From contig JBBDRU010000132.1 of the NCBI GenBank assembly GCA_040905305.1, forward strand, positions 1 to 39,346: a stretch of DNA of 39,346 nt. The letters run 5' to 3'. Shown here piece after piece: positions 22,686-31,981 of this stretch; position 1 is the first letter of the stretch; each line of letters starts with the position of its first letter. Under the pieces are notes generated by a model, which was not told the origin of the DNA, made no database searches, and saw only the letters and a program-made list of their open reading frames with translations. A program made the translations under genes and the position numbers. Origin of the DNA: SHAN690 sp040905305. Its GTDB lineage: Bacteria; Bacteroidota; Bacteroidia; Flavobacteriales_G; Salibacteraceae.

Positions 22686-24063
22686 TCTTTGAAGGTGATT
22701 CAATGACGAACTTTGAGAGTTTCTGAACCATTGGGCTAATGGCGATGTAGAAATAAAACAATCCTATAATAGAGAACATACCTCTTTTGTATGAAGAATT
22801 GATCATCGCTTTTAGGGAATATCCAAAATCTTCGCTTCCATTATTCATTTGATAATAAAGCATAGTATAGATCAAAAACGATGTCAGAATCGCGACCAGC
22901 AGGTATGTATGTTTTTTAAGTATGGTTTGATAGTTAATCAAAACACCAATAGGAATTAAATAGGGCGCTATACCATAAAACTGAGTGCTTGTGATGACCT
23001 TCCAAATCAATTCTGTCATCCGATCGATCTTTTCCCCATCCCAAAATAAATGGGAAACAAAGACATCGGTATTGACCATTCCAAGCACACCTTTTAAATA
23101 CAATTGCCAAATAATAAAGGGCAACACAGCAGAAACGCCAAAAATGACCAATTCCTTCCAAGCTTTTGTCTTAACCGTATATAGGAATAATGCAAAACCA
23201 GCACCAGCTATAAAAATAATCCCGTCACTTCGCGCCCACACATTCAGCGCCATAAAGATCACACCGATATAAAAATACCTCTTTTCTCCACGATCCATCC
23301 AAATAGCGAGTGCCAAAACCGCTACTATCACTAATAGTGTGTGCGGCACATTACTCAAGGATAGAGCGCTCATCGCAATGTATTCAGGAGTTGTTATGAA
23401 TAACACGGTAAATAGCATGGATATGGTGTGATTTGCGTAATTCCTCAACAGACCATAATAAATAAACAGGGTGGATAAAATGAGGATGACAGTGGTGATT
23501 TTTGAAGAATCAAACCCCATTAGGTAAGCGTATCCAAATCCTCCGGGAATAAAAAGCGGATATCCACTTCGAATGGAGTTATATGGAAGCTCAGGATCAA
23601 ACATGCTTGAATTAACTTTTCCCTCCAACGCAATCAGCCTTCCCACAAAATCATAACCCGTGACACTATCAAACGAGATCGTGGGCCAAAACATGGCCTT
23701 TGCAATGACCACATACATAACATACCCAAGTATCAAAGCCAGAAAAATCCAGGGCAAATTGATACTGAAAAAATTAGCTGACTTCATCTTATCAAAGCCA
23801 TTCAAAGAAAACACCTCTTTAACTCCATGTTTATTCACCAAAAAAAAGAGACCAAAAATGATAATCAATACCTGCGGAATGTATAGCGAAGTGAGGTTGA
23901 TTTTCACGCCCAAAAGGTCATAAGGAAGCATAATCATTGTGACCAACCCAATGGCAAGCGAGAAGCTAAGCCCCAACTTTTCTAACACCGAAAACTTTGG
24001 AGAAATCAGGTTTACCAAAGTAAATCCAGTTAGAAAGAGCACTATTAAGTGGATATAACTCAT
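22678..24063 (-). CDS. GT-C-like multipass membrane glycosyltransferase candidate
   Basis: A 461-residue integral membrane protein with about 11-12 helices. A large loop after the third or fourth helix carries TISFDSVTGYDFVGRLIAL and DPELPYNSIRSGYPLFIP (residues about 127-175), an arrangement like the acidic first loop of GT-C glycosyltransferases that use polyprenyl-phosphate sugars. A further motif, NVWARSDGIIF, lies near residue 275. I cannot assign donor or acceptor. It overlaps the preceding single-TM gene by four bases (ATGA) and the HAD gene by eight. A polymer-synthesis or O-antigen-ligase-like role is possible. Confidence 0.62.
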   Translation of the reverse strand: MSYIHLIVLFLTGFTLVNLISPKFSVLEKLGLSFSLAIGLVTMIMLPYDLLGVKINLTSLYIPQVLIIIFGLFFLVNKHGVKEVFSLNGFDKMKSANFFSINLPWIFLALILGYVMYVVIAKAMFWPTISFDSVTGYDFVGRLIALEGKVNSSMFDPELPYNSIRSGYPLFIPGGFGYAYLMGFDSSKITTVILILSTLFIYYGLLRNYANHTISMLFTVLFITTPEYIAMSALSLSNVPHTLLVIVAVLALAIWMDRGEKRYFYIGVIFMALNVWARSDGIIFIAGAGFALFLYTVKTKAWKELVIFGVSAVLPFIIWQLYLKGVLGMVNTDVFVSHLFWDGEKIDRMTELIWKVITSTQFYGIAPYLIPIGVLINYQTILKKHTYLLVAILTSFLIYTMLYYQMNNGSEDFGYSLKAMINSSYKRGMFSIIGLFYFYIAISPMVQKLSKFVIESPSKNA

Positions 24064-24707
24064 TGTCCGGAACCCTTTTTATTGATTCTTTTTAGTGTTT
24101 CCAGTGTGCGCGGGAGAATTTGATATTGAGCCTTTTGTTTTTCAGAAACCCGATATTCCAAATGCTCATATCCCCAGCCATTGACACAAGCCACATAGTT
24201 ATATCTATCAAAAGCCGGTATTTCTTCTCGCTCATCGTGATAAACCAATTTTCTCGGGTAAACGAAATAGGTAGCCCACACTTTATTCAGAATAGAGTTT
24301 GACTTCTTCTTTGTATAAAAGTCCGTTTTCTTTCCGCTTTCTGGCATAATCACACTATCAGGCGGCATGTATATGATGGCTGAATCTGGTGTGTTTTGGT
24401 TGATGTGTTCTAAGAACTTGTGATTAAATCTAAAATAAGCCTGGTATTTTTCAGATGTTGTCAAATGCTCAAGCTTTTCCATCTTCTCAATATTTGACTC
24501 TAGAAACCTTGAGCTCAACCACTTATAGCCACGGATGTTGTTTATCAAGTAGTAAGACAAAAAAAACAACGCAATTAAACCAATTACATTTTTGAGAAAC
24601 GGAATGTACATTGAGGAGTCTTGCTCAACATTCTCTACCTTGTCTTTATTAGAATCAGCGGGCGGTTTTTCGTTCTTATTCTTATTAAACCTTTTTTGTC
24701 TTGGCAT
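24060..24707 (-). CDS. Single-TM protein, first gene of glycan operon
   Basis: A 215-residue protein with a Lys/Asn-rich cytoplasmic N-terminus (residues 1-33), one membrane helix (IGLIALFFLSYYLINNI, about 42-58) and a periplasmic domain. The latter contains SAIIYMPPDSVIMPESG and VWATYFVYPRKLVYHDER, reminiscent of the periplasmic part of GT-C partner proteins that carry an aspartate-rich loop, but I recognise no family. As the leading gene of the operon it may start transcription of the downstream genes; no clear -7 box was found. Coupling by ATGA to the membrane protein suggests a complex. Confidence 0.6.
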   Translation of the reverse strand: MPRQKRFNKNKNEKPPADSNKDKVENVEQDSSMYIPFLKNVIGLIALFFLSYYLINNIRGYKWLSSRFLESNIEKMEKLEHLTTSEKYQAYFRFNHKFLEHINQNTPDSAIIYMPPDSVIMPESGKKTDFYTKKKSNSILNKVWATYFVYPRKLVYHDEREEIPAFDRYNYVACVNGWGYEHLEYRVSEKQKAQYQILPRTLETLKRINKKGSGQ

Positions 24708-24960
24708 TTAGGTCAATGGTGTTTGCTAGCTATTCCTAAGAACAGCTACAATACGTATTTACATCCCGAAGCGTTTGCTACACCACCTGAAAAATTTCTA
24801 ATAATCATTTAATTCATCATCAGATTCAAGTGTTTAAAGCTTCAATCGCTCACGAAGCTAAGGTTTTTGGCGACCATCAAAAAGGCTTGATTTAAGTTTT
24901 GATTATTAAAACCTTTTCCTCAACTCTTTCTCCTATTTTTCGCCCAAATTGAATGTTAAC

Positions 24961-27756
24961 ATGGCTGACGATAAAAAGCTGTTTTTACTGGACGCATATG
25001 CCCTGATCTATAGAGCTTACTATTCCTTTATTTCTAATCCCCGAATCAGCAGCAAAGGGCTGAATACATCTGCAATGTTCGGATTTACCAATACACTTTG
25101 GGACTTGCTGAACAAAGAAAACCCAACCCATATAGCCGTGGTTTTTGACCCCCCAAGCGGAGACGTTGATAATTTTAGGATTGAGCAATATGCAGAATAC
25201 AAAGCCAATCGAGAAGCCATGCCCGAAGATATCGCCAAAGCAATTCCGATCATCAAGGCCATAGTAGAAGGCTTTCGTATTCCGGTGTTGGAAGTGGAAG
25301 GATATGAGGCAGATGATGTAATCGGAACACTTGCAAAAAAAGCATCCAAAGCAGGATATACCGTTTACATGATGACCCCTGATAAGGACTACGGTCAGTT
25401 GGTTGATGAAAATATTTTCATGTATAAACCGGGAAGACAGGGAAACGAGGTGCAAATATTAGGTGCTAAAGAAATCTGCGAAAAATATGGCATTGACGAC
25501 CCCACACAGGTCATCGATATCCTTGGAATGATGGGAGATGCCGTAGATAATATTCCGGGTATTCCCGGAGTAGGTGAAAAAACCGCCATCAAATTTGTTC
25601 AGCAATTCGGTTCGATGGAAAACCTTTATGAAAACCTTGAACAGCTCAAAGGAAAAATGAAGGAAAAAGTAGAAGCCAATCGCGAACAGGCATTCATGTC
25701 AAAGTCGCTGGCCACGATCATTCAAGACGTACCGATTGAATTAGACGAAAAGGACATAACGAGAGAAGAACCCGACAAAGAAAAATTAGTAGAAATTTTT
25801 ACCGAGTTGGAATTTAAAACCCTTTCAAAAAGGGTATTGGGTGAAGAAATCACCGTAACACAAAACAGCAATAGTCAGCTCGATCTTTTTGCAGAAAACG
25901 ATCAGGTAAAACCTGAAGAAGAAGAAACCCAAATAAGCACCAGTTTAAACACGCTTGAGACGTCAGACACCGACTATGTTTTGGTTCAATCTGAAGTCGA
26001 AAGAAGTGATTTAGTGAAGTTACTCAAAAAGCAAAAAAGCTTTTGTTTTGATACGGAAACAACGGGCGTAAACGCCATCACCGCTGAATTGGTTGGAATG
26101 TCGTTTTGCTTCGAAAAAGGAAAAGCTTTTTATGTGCCCATACCTTCCGACAAAAACGAAGCCACAGCAATGGTCAAAGAGTTCAAACCTGTTTTTGAAA
26201 GTGATCAGCAAAAAATCGGGCAAAACCTCAAATATGATATTGAGGTGCTAAAGCGCTATGGAAGCGATGTAAACGGGTTTTTATATGACACTATGATCGC
26301 ACATTATTTATTGCACCCAGACATGAAGCACAACATGGATGATATGGCTGAATACTACCTTCAATACCGCCCTGTTTCCATCGAAAGCCTCATCGGAAAA
26401 AAAGGAAAAAACCAAGGCAGTATGCGCGATGTTGAGCTCGACAAAATCACGCTTTATGCCTGCGAGGATGCCGACATCACCTGGCAGCTCAAGCAAGCTT
26501 TGGATGAAGAGCTCACCAAAGACCACCTACTCAAGCTTTTCAACGAAATCGAATCGCCATTGATTCAGGTTTTGACCAACATGGAGCTGGAAGGAATCAC
26601 GTTGGATGTTGATGCCCTCAAAACCTTTTCAGCCGAACTTCAAAAAGATATTGAACGCCTCGAAAAAAGCATCCTGGAGCTGGCCGGCATTGATTTTAAC
26701 ATCGACTCACCCAAGCAGCTGGGCGAGGTGCTATTCGATCATTTGAAAATCGTTGAAAAAGCCAAAAAAACCAAGAGCGGGCAATACGTGACGCGCGAAG
26801 ACACCCTGCAAAAGCTTCGCGATAAGCACAAAATCATTCCAGAAATTTTGGATTATCGCAGCGTAAAAAAATTGAAAAGCACCTACGTTGATAGCCTACC
26901 GGAAATGGTGAATAAGCAAACCGGGCGCATTCATACCAACTACATGCAAACCGTTGCTGCCACCGGTCGTTTGTCTTCCAACAATCCCAATTTACAAAAT
27001 ATTCCAATTCGCACCTAACGGGGCAAATTCATCCGTAAAGCCTTTATACCTCGTGATAAGGATCACCTGATTTTAGCCGCTGATTACTCGCAAGTAGAGC
27101 TGCGCATCATCGCAGCTTTGAGCGAAGACAAAAGCATGATTCAAGCCTTTAAAGACGGGTTGGATATCCATGCCGCCACTGCCTCCAAAGTATTTAAGGT
27201 AGATCTGGACGATGTAACCCGTGACCAACGTGGCAAAGCAAAAGCTGTAAATTTTGGTATTGCCTATGGACAAGGCGCGTTTGGATTGGCTGAAAACCTC
27301 AACATCTCGCGTGGTGAAGCCAAAGAGATTATCGATAATTATTTTGAAGAATTCCCGGGAGTATTGAAATACAAAGAGATGGCCATTGAACAGGCAAGGG
27401 AAAAAGGCTATGCAGAAACATTGTTGGGCAGGAGACGTTATTTACCCGATATCACTTCTCGAAATCACACCGTGCGCTCGGCTGCAGAACGCAACGCGAT
27501 CAACGCACCAATTCAAGGTTCTGCTGCCGACATTATAAAACTAGCGATGATCAATATTCACCGCCTTTTTCAAACGGAGAAATTTCGATCTAAAATGTTA
27601 CTACAAGTACACGATGAGTTGGTATTTGATGCCCATAAATCGGAAATTGAGACCATCACCCCATTGATAAGAAAAGAAATGGAAAGCGCTTATACCATTA
27701 AGGTTCCATTAGTTGTTGACATACAGCATGGGAATAATTGGCTGGAGGCGCATTAA
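24961..27756 (+). pseudogene. polA: DNA polymerase I, interrupted by one in-frame TAA at codon 686
   Basis: Reading from the ATG at 24961 gives 931 codons in one frame, broken only by TAA at 27016-27018. The 5'-nuclease domain (LDAYALIYRAYYSF; EADDVIGTLAKKA; GDAVDNIPGIPGVGEKT) is intact. The 3'-5' exonuclease keeps FDTETTGVN, NLKYDIEV and YACEDAD, so proofreading residues are present. The polymerase domain reads to ATGRLSSNNPNLQNIPIRT, then TAA, then RGKFIRKAF, motif A DYSQVELRIIA, motif B RGKAKAVNFGIAYG and motif C QVHDELVFDA. Families have Glu at the TAA position, so GAA to TAA explains it. The first product (685 residues) would lack all polymerase catalytic motifs. It is either a sequencing artefact, a natural mutation or readthrough; no second frameshift is seen. 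Confidence 0.85.
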
Positions 27757-27801
27757 TCGTAGCGTTTGATTAACCTATGTTTGCTTCATAGCTTACGCAT
27801 T

Positions 27802-28713
27802 ATGAAAAGAACACTCGCCTTATTACTTTGTGGATCAATGGCTTTACTCCAAAGCTGTGGTGGTGAGGACAATCCAAAATCAACGAATTCTGTAGCAAAA
27901 AGTAATCAACTAGATACTTCTAAGCTAAAAGAGCAAATTGGCGAAGAAATGTATGAGCGCACCCGCTCTATGTTTTATTCAATGCCTTCCCCCATCGAGC
28001 TGCAAAGCATGATTGAAAGCGCTGGCGGTTACTTTAGAGACGATTTGGTGCACGACCCTCAGCTTGCATCCCAGTATCAAACGACCGGATCACAGGCAAT
28101 GGCATTAGGAGTATATGGCACAAACCTCAGCTACTCGGCAGTCTTTGAACAACAACAAGAAGCATTGCTCTTTATGGCCGCTGCACAGCGCGTGGCTAAA
28201 AAAATGGGCATCAATGATCCATTTAGTGGAGCGATTATTGAGCGTGCAAACACCAATATTTCCAACAAAGATTCCATGTTGCTGATTGTTTCTGAAATTT
28301 ATTGGGAAATGAACAGTCAGTTGCAAGAAGAAAATCGAAATCAATTAGGATTACTTGTTTTAGCTTCCGGATGGATTGAAGGCATTTACCTTGGAAGTCA
28401 AATTTTGGACATTGAAAACCCTGAAAAAAACATGGCTGATGTGTTGGTTGAACAGCGGATTGTAGCCACTCAACTCAACGAAATGTTCACAGATTATCGT
28501 TCCGATGCATTGATAGCCTCATCGGAAGTGATTTTCAGGCCTCTGATCGATTTATACATGACCTTAAAGACGAACGATGAACCCAGCACTTTGACGGAGA
28601 AAAATGGTAAAACGATCATTGCCGGAAAGAAAAAAGTTGAATACACCACTACGGATCTAAAAAACATTCGTGAAACTGCGGCTTCTGCCCGCGCCAAACT
28701 TATCGGTCAATGA
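27802..28713 (+). CDS. Uncharacterised lipoprotein
   Basis: A 303-residue product from the ATG at 27802 (MKRTLALLL); an upstream TTG-like start would disturb the signal. The lipobox is LLQSC, followed by a Ser/Asn/Lys-rich linker. The mature domain is mostly helical, with many Ala/Gln/Glu stretches (for example FEQQQEALLFMAAAQRVA), and ends with a basic helix. I do not recognise a family. The four-base ATGA overlap with the next gene suggests cotranslation. It is separated from polA by 45 bases and shares its direction. Confidence 0.7.
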   Translation: MKRTLALLLCGSMALLQSCGGEDNPKSTNSVAKSNQLDTSKLKEQIGEEMYERTRSMFYSMPSPIELQSMIESAGGYFRDDLVHDPQLASQYQTTGSQAMALGVYGTNLSYSAVFEQQQEALLFMAAAQRVAKKMGINDPFSGAIIERANTNISNKDSMLLIVSEIYWEMNSQLQEENRNQLGLLVLASGWIEGIYLGSQILDIENPEKNMADVLVEQRIVATQLNEMFTDYRSDALIASSEVIFRPLIDLYMTLKTNDEPSTLTEKNGKTIIAGKKKVEYTTTDLKNIRETAASARAKLIGQ

Positions 28714-29147
28714 AAGCCATTGTGATCACTCTTTTTGTAACTTTTTCTGCAATGCTTTTTAGTTACCAGCATGCTCAAGCTCAATGCAAAGCATTCACCA
28801 AAAAAAAGTGTTTAGATGTTCTTGAGGGATACACGGGAAATGGTCAGTACAATGGCGCGGTCATGTTTGAAGGCGAGGAGGCCACGCTTTCCCAAACCTT
28901 TTACTCTGGAAAAGAATACCGGCTTTTTGTCTGCGCTTATCCAAGCATAAAAGACAGCATTTATTTTGAAGTGACCGACTACCGCAAAGAGCTGCTATAT
29001 TCATCAAAAGGCAAAGACGAACAAATATTTGATTTTTCAGTTGAATCTACACAGCAACTCTACGTTAGAATGATCGTTCCGAAAATGGGAACATCAAATG
29101 AGCTGAAGAAAAATGGGTGCGTTTCTGTATTGGTCGGATTCAAATAA
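28710..29147 (+). CDS. Small secreted protein of unknown function
   Basis: A 145-residue protein with a signal peptide ending AQAQ near residue 25, starting at the ATG overlapping the previous stop. The mature part contains three well-spaced cysteines and a strand-rich pattern (GAVMFEGEEATLSQTFYSGKEYRLFV, QLYVRMIVP), suggesting a small beta-sandwich. No family recognised. Its partner upstream is a lipoprotein, so the two may act together in the periplasm. About 98 bases separate it from yicC. Confidence 0.65.
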   Translation: MKAIVITLFVTFSAMLFSYQHAQAQCKAFTKKKCLDVLEGYTGNGQYNGAVMFEGEEATLSQTFYSGKEYRLFVCAYPSIKDSIYFEVTDYRKELLYSSKGKDEQIFDFSVESTQQLYVRMIVPKMGTSNELKKNGCVSVLVGFK

Positions 29148-29233
29148 TTCAACTTTTTACACTTTTCTTGCAGCTTTCCTATAAAAATCACAATAATTTA
29201 AGGCCGTGCGTCAAGGCTTCCACTCAGCATGCT

Positions 29234-29241
29234 TAATATTG
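29234..29241 (+). promoter_or_regulatory. Near-consensus -7 box for yicC-gmk-nadD
   Basis: TAATATTG differs at one position from TAnnTTTG and ends four bases before the yicC ATG at 29246, the same short-leader arrangement as at panD. No -33 element stands out. Confidence 0.35.
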
Positions 29242-29245
29242 CCGC

Positions 29246-30127
29246 ATGACTTTCTCAATGACAGGTTATGGCAAAAGTGTAGTTCAAATAAAGGGGCGCG
29301 CATTGACCATAGAAATTCGAACCTTAAACAGCAAGCAAGGTGATTTAAACCTCCGTATTCCTTCCGTTTACCGCGAAAAAGAAATGGAACTACGCGATCT
29401 GATTTCGGCTTCTTTGCAACGCGGTAAAATCGATTTGCTCATGCAACGCGACCTTGCTGAGGGTGAAGCGGCAACCCAGCTCAATGAAAGCCTGGTGAGC
29501 TCTTATTACGAGCAGCTAAAAACACTGAGCAAGCAAATGGACGAGACTGCATCAAACAACGCCCTAGAATACCTTGGCTTGATTCTGAAAATGCCCGATG
29601 CACTGAAGCCTGTTGCTGAAACCCTTGAACCCGAGGAATATGATGCTCTCAAAAATGGATTGATCGACTGCATTGATAAGGTCTCTGCCTTTCGCCATCA
29701 AGAAGGACAAAAACTCGAAAAAGTACTGCTCGAAGGAACCAAAAAGATCGAAGCTAAACTGAGCGATATAACCCCTTTGGAACAGGAACGAATGGATCGC
29801 ATCAAAAAGCGAATCTCCGATAATTTAGACGAAACCGATAGCAATAATCTTGATCAAGACCGCTACGAACAAGAGTTGATTTATTACCTCGAAAAGCTTG
29901 ACATTACGGAAGAAAAAGTGCGTTTAAAAGCCCACTGTGAATACTTCTTAAAGACCTTAAAAGACGAAAAAGTAAAAGGTAAAAAACTTTCATTTATCGC
30001 CCAGGAAATGGGTCGGGAAATAAACACCCTTGGCAGCAAGGCTCAACATTCAGAAATGCAGCGGCTAGTGGTAGAAATGAAAGATGAGTTGGAAAAAATA
30101 AAAGAGCAAGTGCTTAATGTTTTGTAG
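29246..30127 (+). CDS. yicC: YicC-family endoribonuclease
   Basis: A 293-residue protein with the two signatures of the family: N-terminal SMTGYGKSVV with IEIRTLNSKQGDLNLR, and C-terminal FIAQEMGREINTLGSKA within the DUF1732 domain. YicC proteins are single-strand-specific endoribonucleases linked to sRNA decay in E. coli; the bulk is helical (EMELRDLISASL, LEQERMDRIKKRISD). Length is normal. In many Bacteroidota yicC heads a conserved yicC-gmk-nadD cluster, as here; the gap to gmk is three bases. Confidence 0.94.
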   Translation: MTFSMTGYGKSVVQIKGRALTIEIRTLNSKQGDLNLRIPSVYREKEMELRDLISASLQRGKIDLLMQRDLAEGEAATQLNESLVSSYYEQLKTLSKQMDETASNNALEYLGLILKMPDALKPVAETLEPEEYDALKNGLIDCIDKVSAFRHQEGQKLEKVLLEGTKKIEAKLSDITPLEQERMDRIKKRISDNLDETDSNNLDQDRYEQELIYYLEKLDITEEKVRLKAHCEYFLKTLKDEKVKGKKLSFIAQEMGREINTLGSKAQHSEMQRLVVEMKDELEKIKEQVLNVL

Positions 30128-30130
30128 GAA

Positions 30131-30712
30131 ATGACAGCATCGTCAAGAAAAGAAAAGGCCATTATTTTTTCCGCACCCTCCGGAGCTGGAAAAACTACCA
30201 TCGTGCGTGCATTATTGCAAACAGACTTGCCTTTAGCTTTTTCTATTTCAGCAACAAGCAGAGAACCCCGTGGCAATGAAATCAATGGCGTTGATTATTA
30301 TTTTTTAGGAATCAATGGGTTTAAAAAGATGATTGATCAGGACGCGTTGATCGAGTGGGAAGAAGTGTATGAAGACCAGTTTTACGGCACACTCAAAAGT
30401 GAAGTGGAACGCATTTGGAGAGATGGAAAAGCCGTTGTTTTTGACGTTGACGTGTATGGCGCCATCGAACTAAAGAAAATTTTTGGCGACAAAGCACTGG
30501 CCATTTTCATTATGCCTCCCTCCATCAACTCGCTTGAAGAACGATTAAAAGCCCGCAATACAGAAAACGAGGACAAAATAAAATTGCGTCTGGCAAAATC
30601 TGCGCAAGAATTGGAGCAGAGAGAATCCTTTGATGCTATTGTGGTCAATGACAAACTTGGCGAGGCCATTAAGCAAAGTACCCAATTGGTAACCGACTAT
30701 CTAAATTCATGA
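30131..30712 (+). CDS. gmk: Guanylate kinase
   Basis: A 193-residue nucleoside-monophosphate kinase with the P-loop SAPSGAGKTT at residues 15-24, the GMP-binding SATSREPRGNEINGVDYYF region near residue 42 and FDVDVYGAIELKKIF near residue 100. It phosphorylates GMP to GDP and is essential in nucleotide metabolism. Length is typical. It follows yicC by three bases and overlaps nadD by four (ATGA), so the three genes form one operon. Confidence 0.97.
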   Translation: MTASSRKEKAIIFSAPSGAGKTTIVRALLQTDLPLAFSISATSREPRGNEINGVDYYFLGINGFKKMIDQDALIEWEEVYEDQFYGTLKSEVERIWRDGKAVVFDVDVYGAIELKKIFGDKALAIFIMPPSINSLEERLKARNTENEDKIKLRLAKSAQELEQRESFDAIVVNDKLGEAIKQSTQLVTDYLNS

Positions 30713-31314
30713 GTAAACGCATCGGACTTTATTTTGGAACTTTCAACCCCATACATGTGGGACATTTGGTCATCGCCAACCACATGGTGCAATATGCCGA
30801 GTTGGATGAACTTTGGTTTGTTGTTTCACCACAAAACCCGCTCAAACCAAAAGCATCACTTCTGGCAGATTACCACAGGCTGGCTTTAGTGCGCATAGCT
30901 GTTGAAGACAACCCACGGTTAAAGGCAAGCAATATTGAATTTGACCTTCCCCAACCTTCCTATACCATAAACACATTGGTTGCGTTTTCTGAAAAACACC
31001 CCAATTATAGTTTCACCATTATCATGGGAGAAGACAATCTCAATACCTTACAGAAATGGAAAAACTATGAGGCTATATTAGATGGTTATTCGATTTTGGT
31101 TTATCCGCGCGTGGAAAGCGATGAAAATCTAAGTGTAAATCAAAGCCATCAAAGCGAGTTTATTCACCATCCAAAAGTTACAATGATCGATGCTCCGCTG
31201 ATGAAAATTTCTGCGAGCTTCATTCGCAAAGCCGTCAAAAACGGACGGGATGTACGCTATCTCCTCACCGAACCGGTGGTGAAATACGTGGATGAAATGA
31301 ATTTTTACCGCTAA
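30709..31314 (+). CDS. nadD: Nicotinate-nucleotide adenylyltransferase
   Basis: A 201-residue enzyme with the adenylyltransferase (T/H)xGH motif in GTFNPIHVGHLVIA at residues 10-23, the substrate loop VSPQNPLKP near residue 38, FTIIMGEDNL near residue 105 and the ISxxxIR motif as ISASFIRKA near residue 165. It makes deamido-NAD from NaMN and ATP in NAD synthesis and is essential. The start overlaps gmk. Downstream the genome changes to an AT-rich accessory stretch. Confidence 0.96.
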   Translation: MSKRIGLYFGTFNPIHVGHLVIANHMVQYAELDELWFVVSPQNPLKPKASLLADYHRLALVRIAVEDNPRLKASNIEFDLPQPSYTINTLVAFSEKHPNYSFTIIMGEDNLNTLQKWKNYEAILDGYSILVYPRVESDENLSVNQSHQSEFIHHPKVTMIDAPLMKISASFIRKAVKNGRDVRYLLTEPVVKYVDEMNFYR

Positions 31315-31431
31315 GGTCTTCGATGACAGGTAGACTATGTTCAGCAAAACCTTGTTGAGCAAAAATTAGTTTATAAAACCAATCTATTGCAAAATTCTGG
31401 AAAAGGTTTTGAGTTATTGCGCTGAAAACAA

Positions 31432-31468
31432 AGCACACTGCTACTGCGGACGCGTCCGTCCGTGTGCT
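31432..31468. repeat. Nested palindrome with outer arms
   Basis: The 12-base perfect palindrome CGGACGCGTCCG (31447-31458) is enclosed by the inverted arms AGCACAC (31432-31438) and GTGTGCT (31462-31468). It is unusually GC-rich for this AT-rich intergenic region. It could fold as a hairpin or cruciform, mark an insertion footprint, or act as a terminator-like structure, although no T-run follows. Confidence 0.6.
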
Positions 31469-31595
31469 GTTATATCCAACACGGTGTTAAACCAACCAAA
31501 ATCGTTTTACTATATTTAGCGTTTTGCACGGAGCTTTGAAAATTACTGAAGAAAATATAGGTTGTCGTTTTTATCGCTCCCCAATTAGCTATAGC

Positions 31596-31609
31596 GCTTG
31601 TTGGCAACT
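31596..31609 (+). repeat. Direct-repeat copy 1 flanking the HigBA module
   Basis: GCTTGTTGGCAACT; a copy with one different base lies at 32339-32352 on the other side of the toxin-antitoxin genes. The core GTTGSCAAC is also close to self-complementary. It adjoins the antitoxin gene's stop within about 14 bases. Confidence 0.5.
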
Positions 31610-31622
31610 GGCTTTTTTTAAT

Positions 31623-31979
31623 TTAATAGTCTTGAATTAAGACCTCGGTCGGAATATGAAGAACGGTATTCAATTTTCGAATCATTTTTAAAGTCAATTT
31701 TCTCTTTTTATTTAAAATTTCGCTCACTCTACTTTTGAATCCGACTACTTCAGCCAAATCTTTTTGTTTCATTCCCATTTGTTCCATTCTAAACTTGATT
31801 GCCTCTATTGGGTCAGGCATTCCGATTGGAAAATTTTCATTCTCGTATCGGTCAATAAGGATTGACAGGATTTCTAATTCGTCTCCTTCTTCAGTACCTG
31901 TTCTTCCATCGAAAATCTGCTCAAGTCTTTTGAGAGCTTTTTGATAATCTTTCTCGTTTCTAATTGGTGCTATTTTCAT
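31623..31979 (-). CDS. higA: HigA-family antitoxin, XRE helix-turn-helix
   Basis: A 118-residue protein with an N-terminal acidic dimerisation region (residues 1-60, LEQIFDGRTGTEEGDELE) and a C-terminal HTH: MKQKDLAEVVGFKSRVSEIL near residues 73-92, followed by KRKLTLKMIRKLNTVLHIP. This is the HigA type in which the antitoxin binds both the toxin and the operon promoter. It lies two bases after the toxin gene, in the toxin-first order typical of higBA. It is likely to repress its own promoter upstream of 32275. Confidence 0.88.
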   Translation of the reverse strand: MKIAPIRNEKDYQKALKRLEQIFDGRTGTEEGDELEILSILIDRYENENFPIGMPDPIEAIKFRMEQMGMKQKDLAEVVGFKSRVSEILNKKRKLTLKMIRKLNTVLHIPTEVLIQDY

Positions 31980-31981
31980 AA

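Larger units (their letters stand above)
31315..31622. other. Intergenic stretch with a nested palindrome, between nadD and the toxin-antitoxin module
   Basis: No gene is supported in these 308 bases. A nested palindrome lies at 31432-31468 (separate entry), GCTATAGC is an eight-base palindrome at 31588-31595, and a repeat copy starts at 31596. Confidence 0.6.

Noticed and set aside
24880..24924. Possible terminator or regulatory hairpin (GTTTT, AAAAC arms) before polA
   Set aside because: The stem is only five A/T-rich pairs and would not be stable; such arms arise easily in AT-rich DNA.
17463..27756. Genome-wide reassignment of TAA to a sense codon
   Set aside because: TAA ends ordinary genes in this window (NUDIX at 1797-1799, polA at 27754-27756), so it is a normal stop here.
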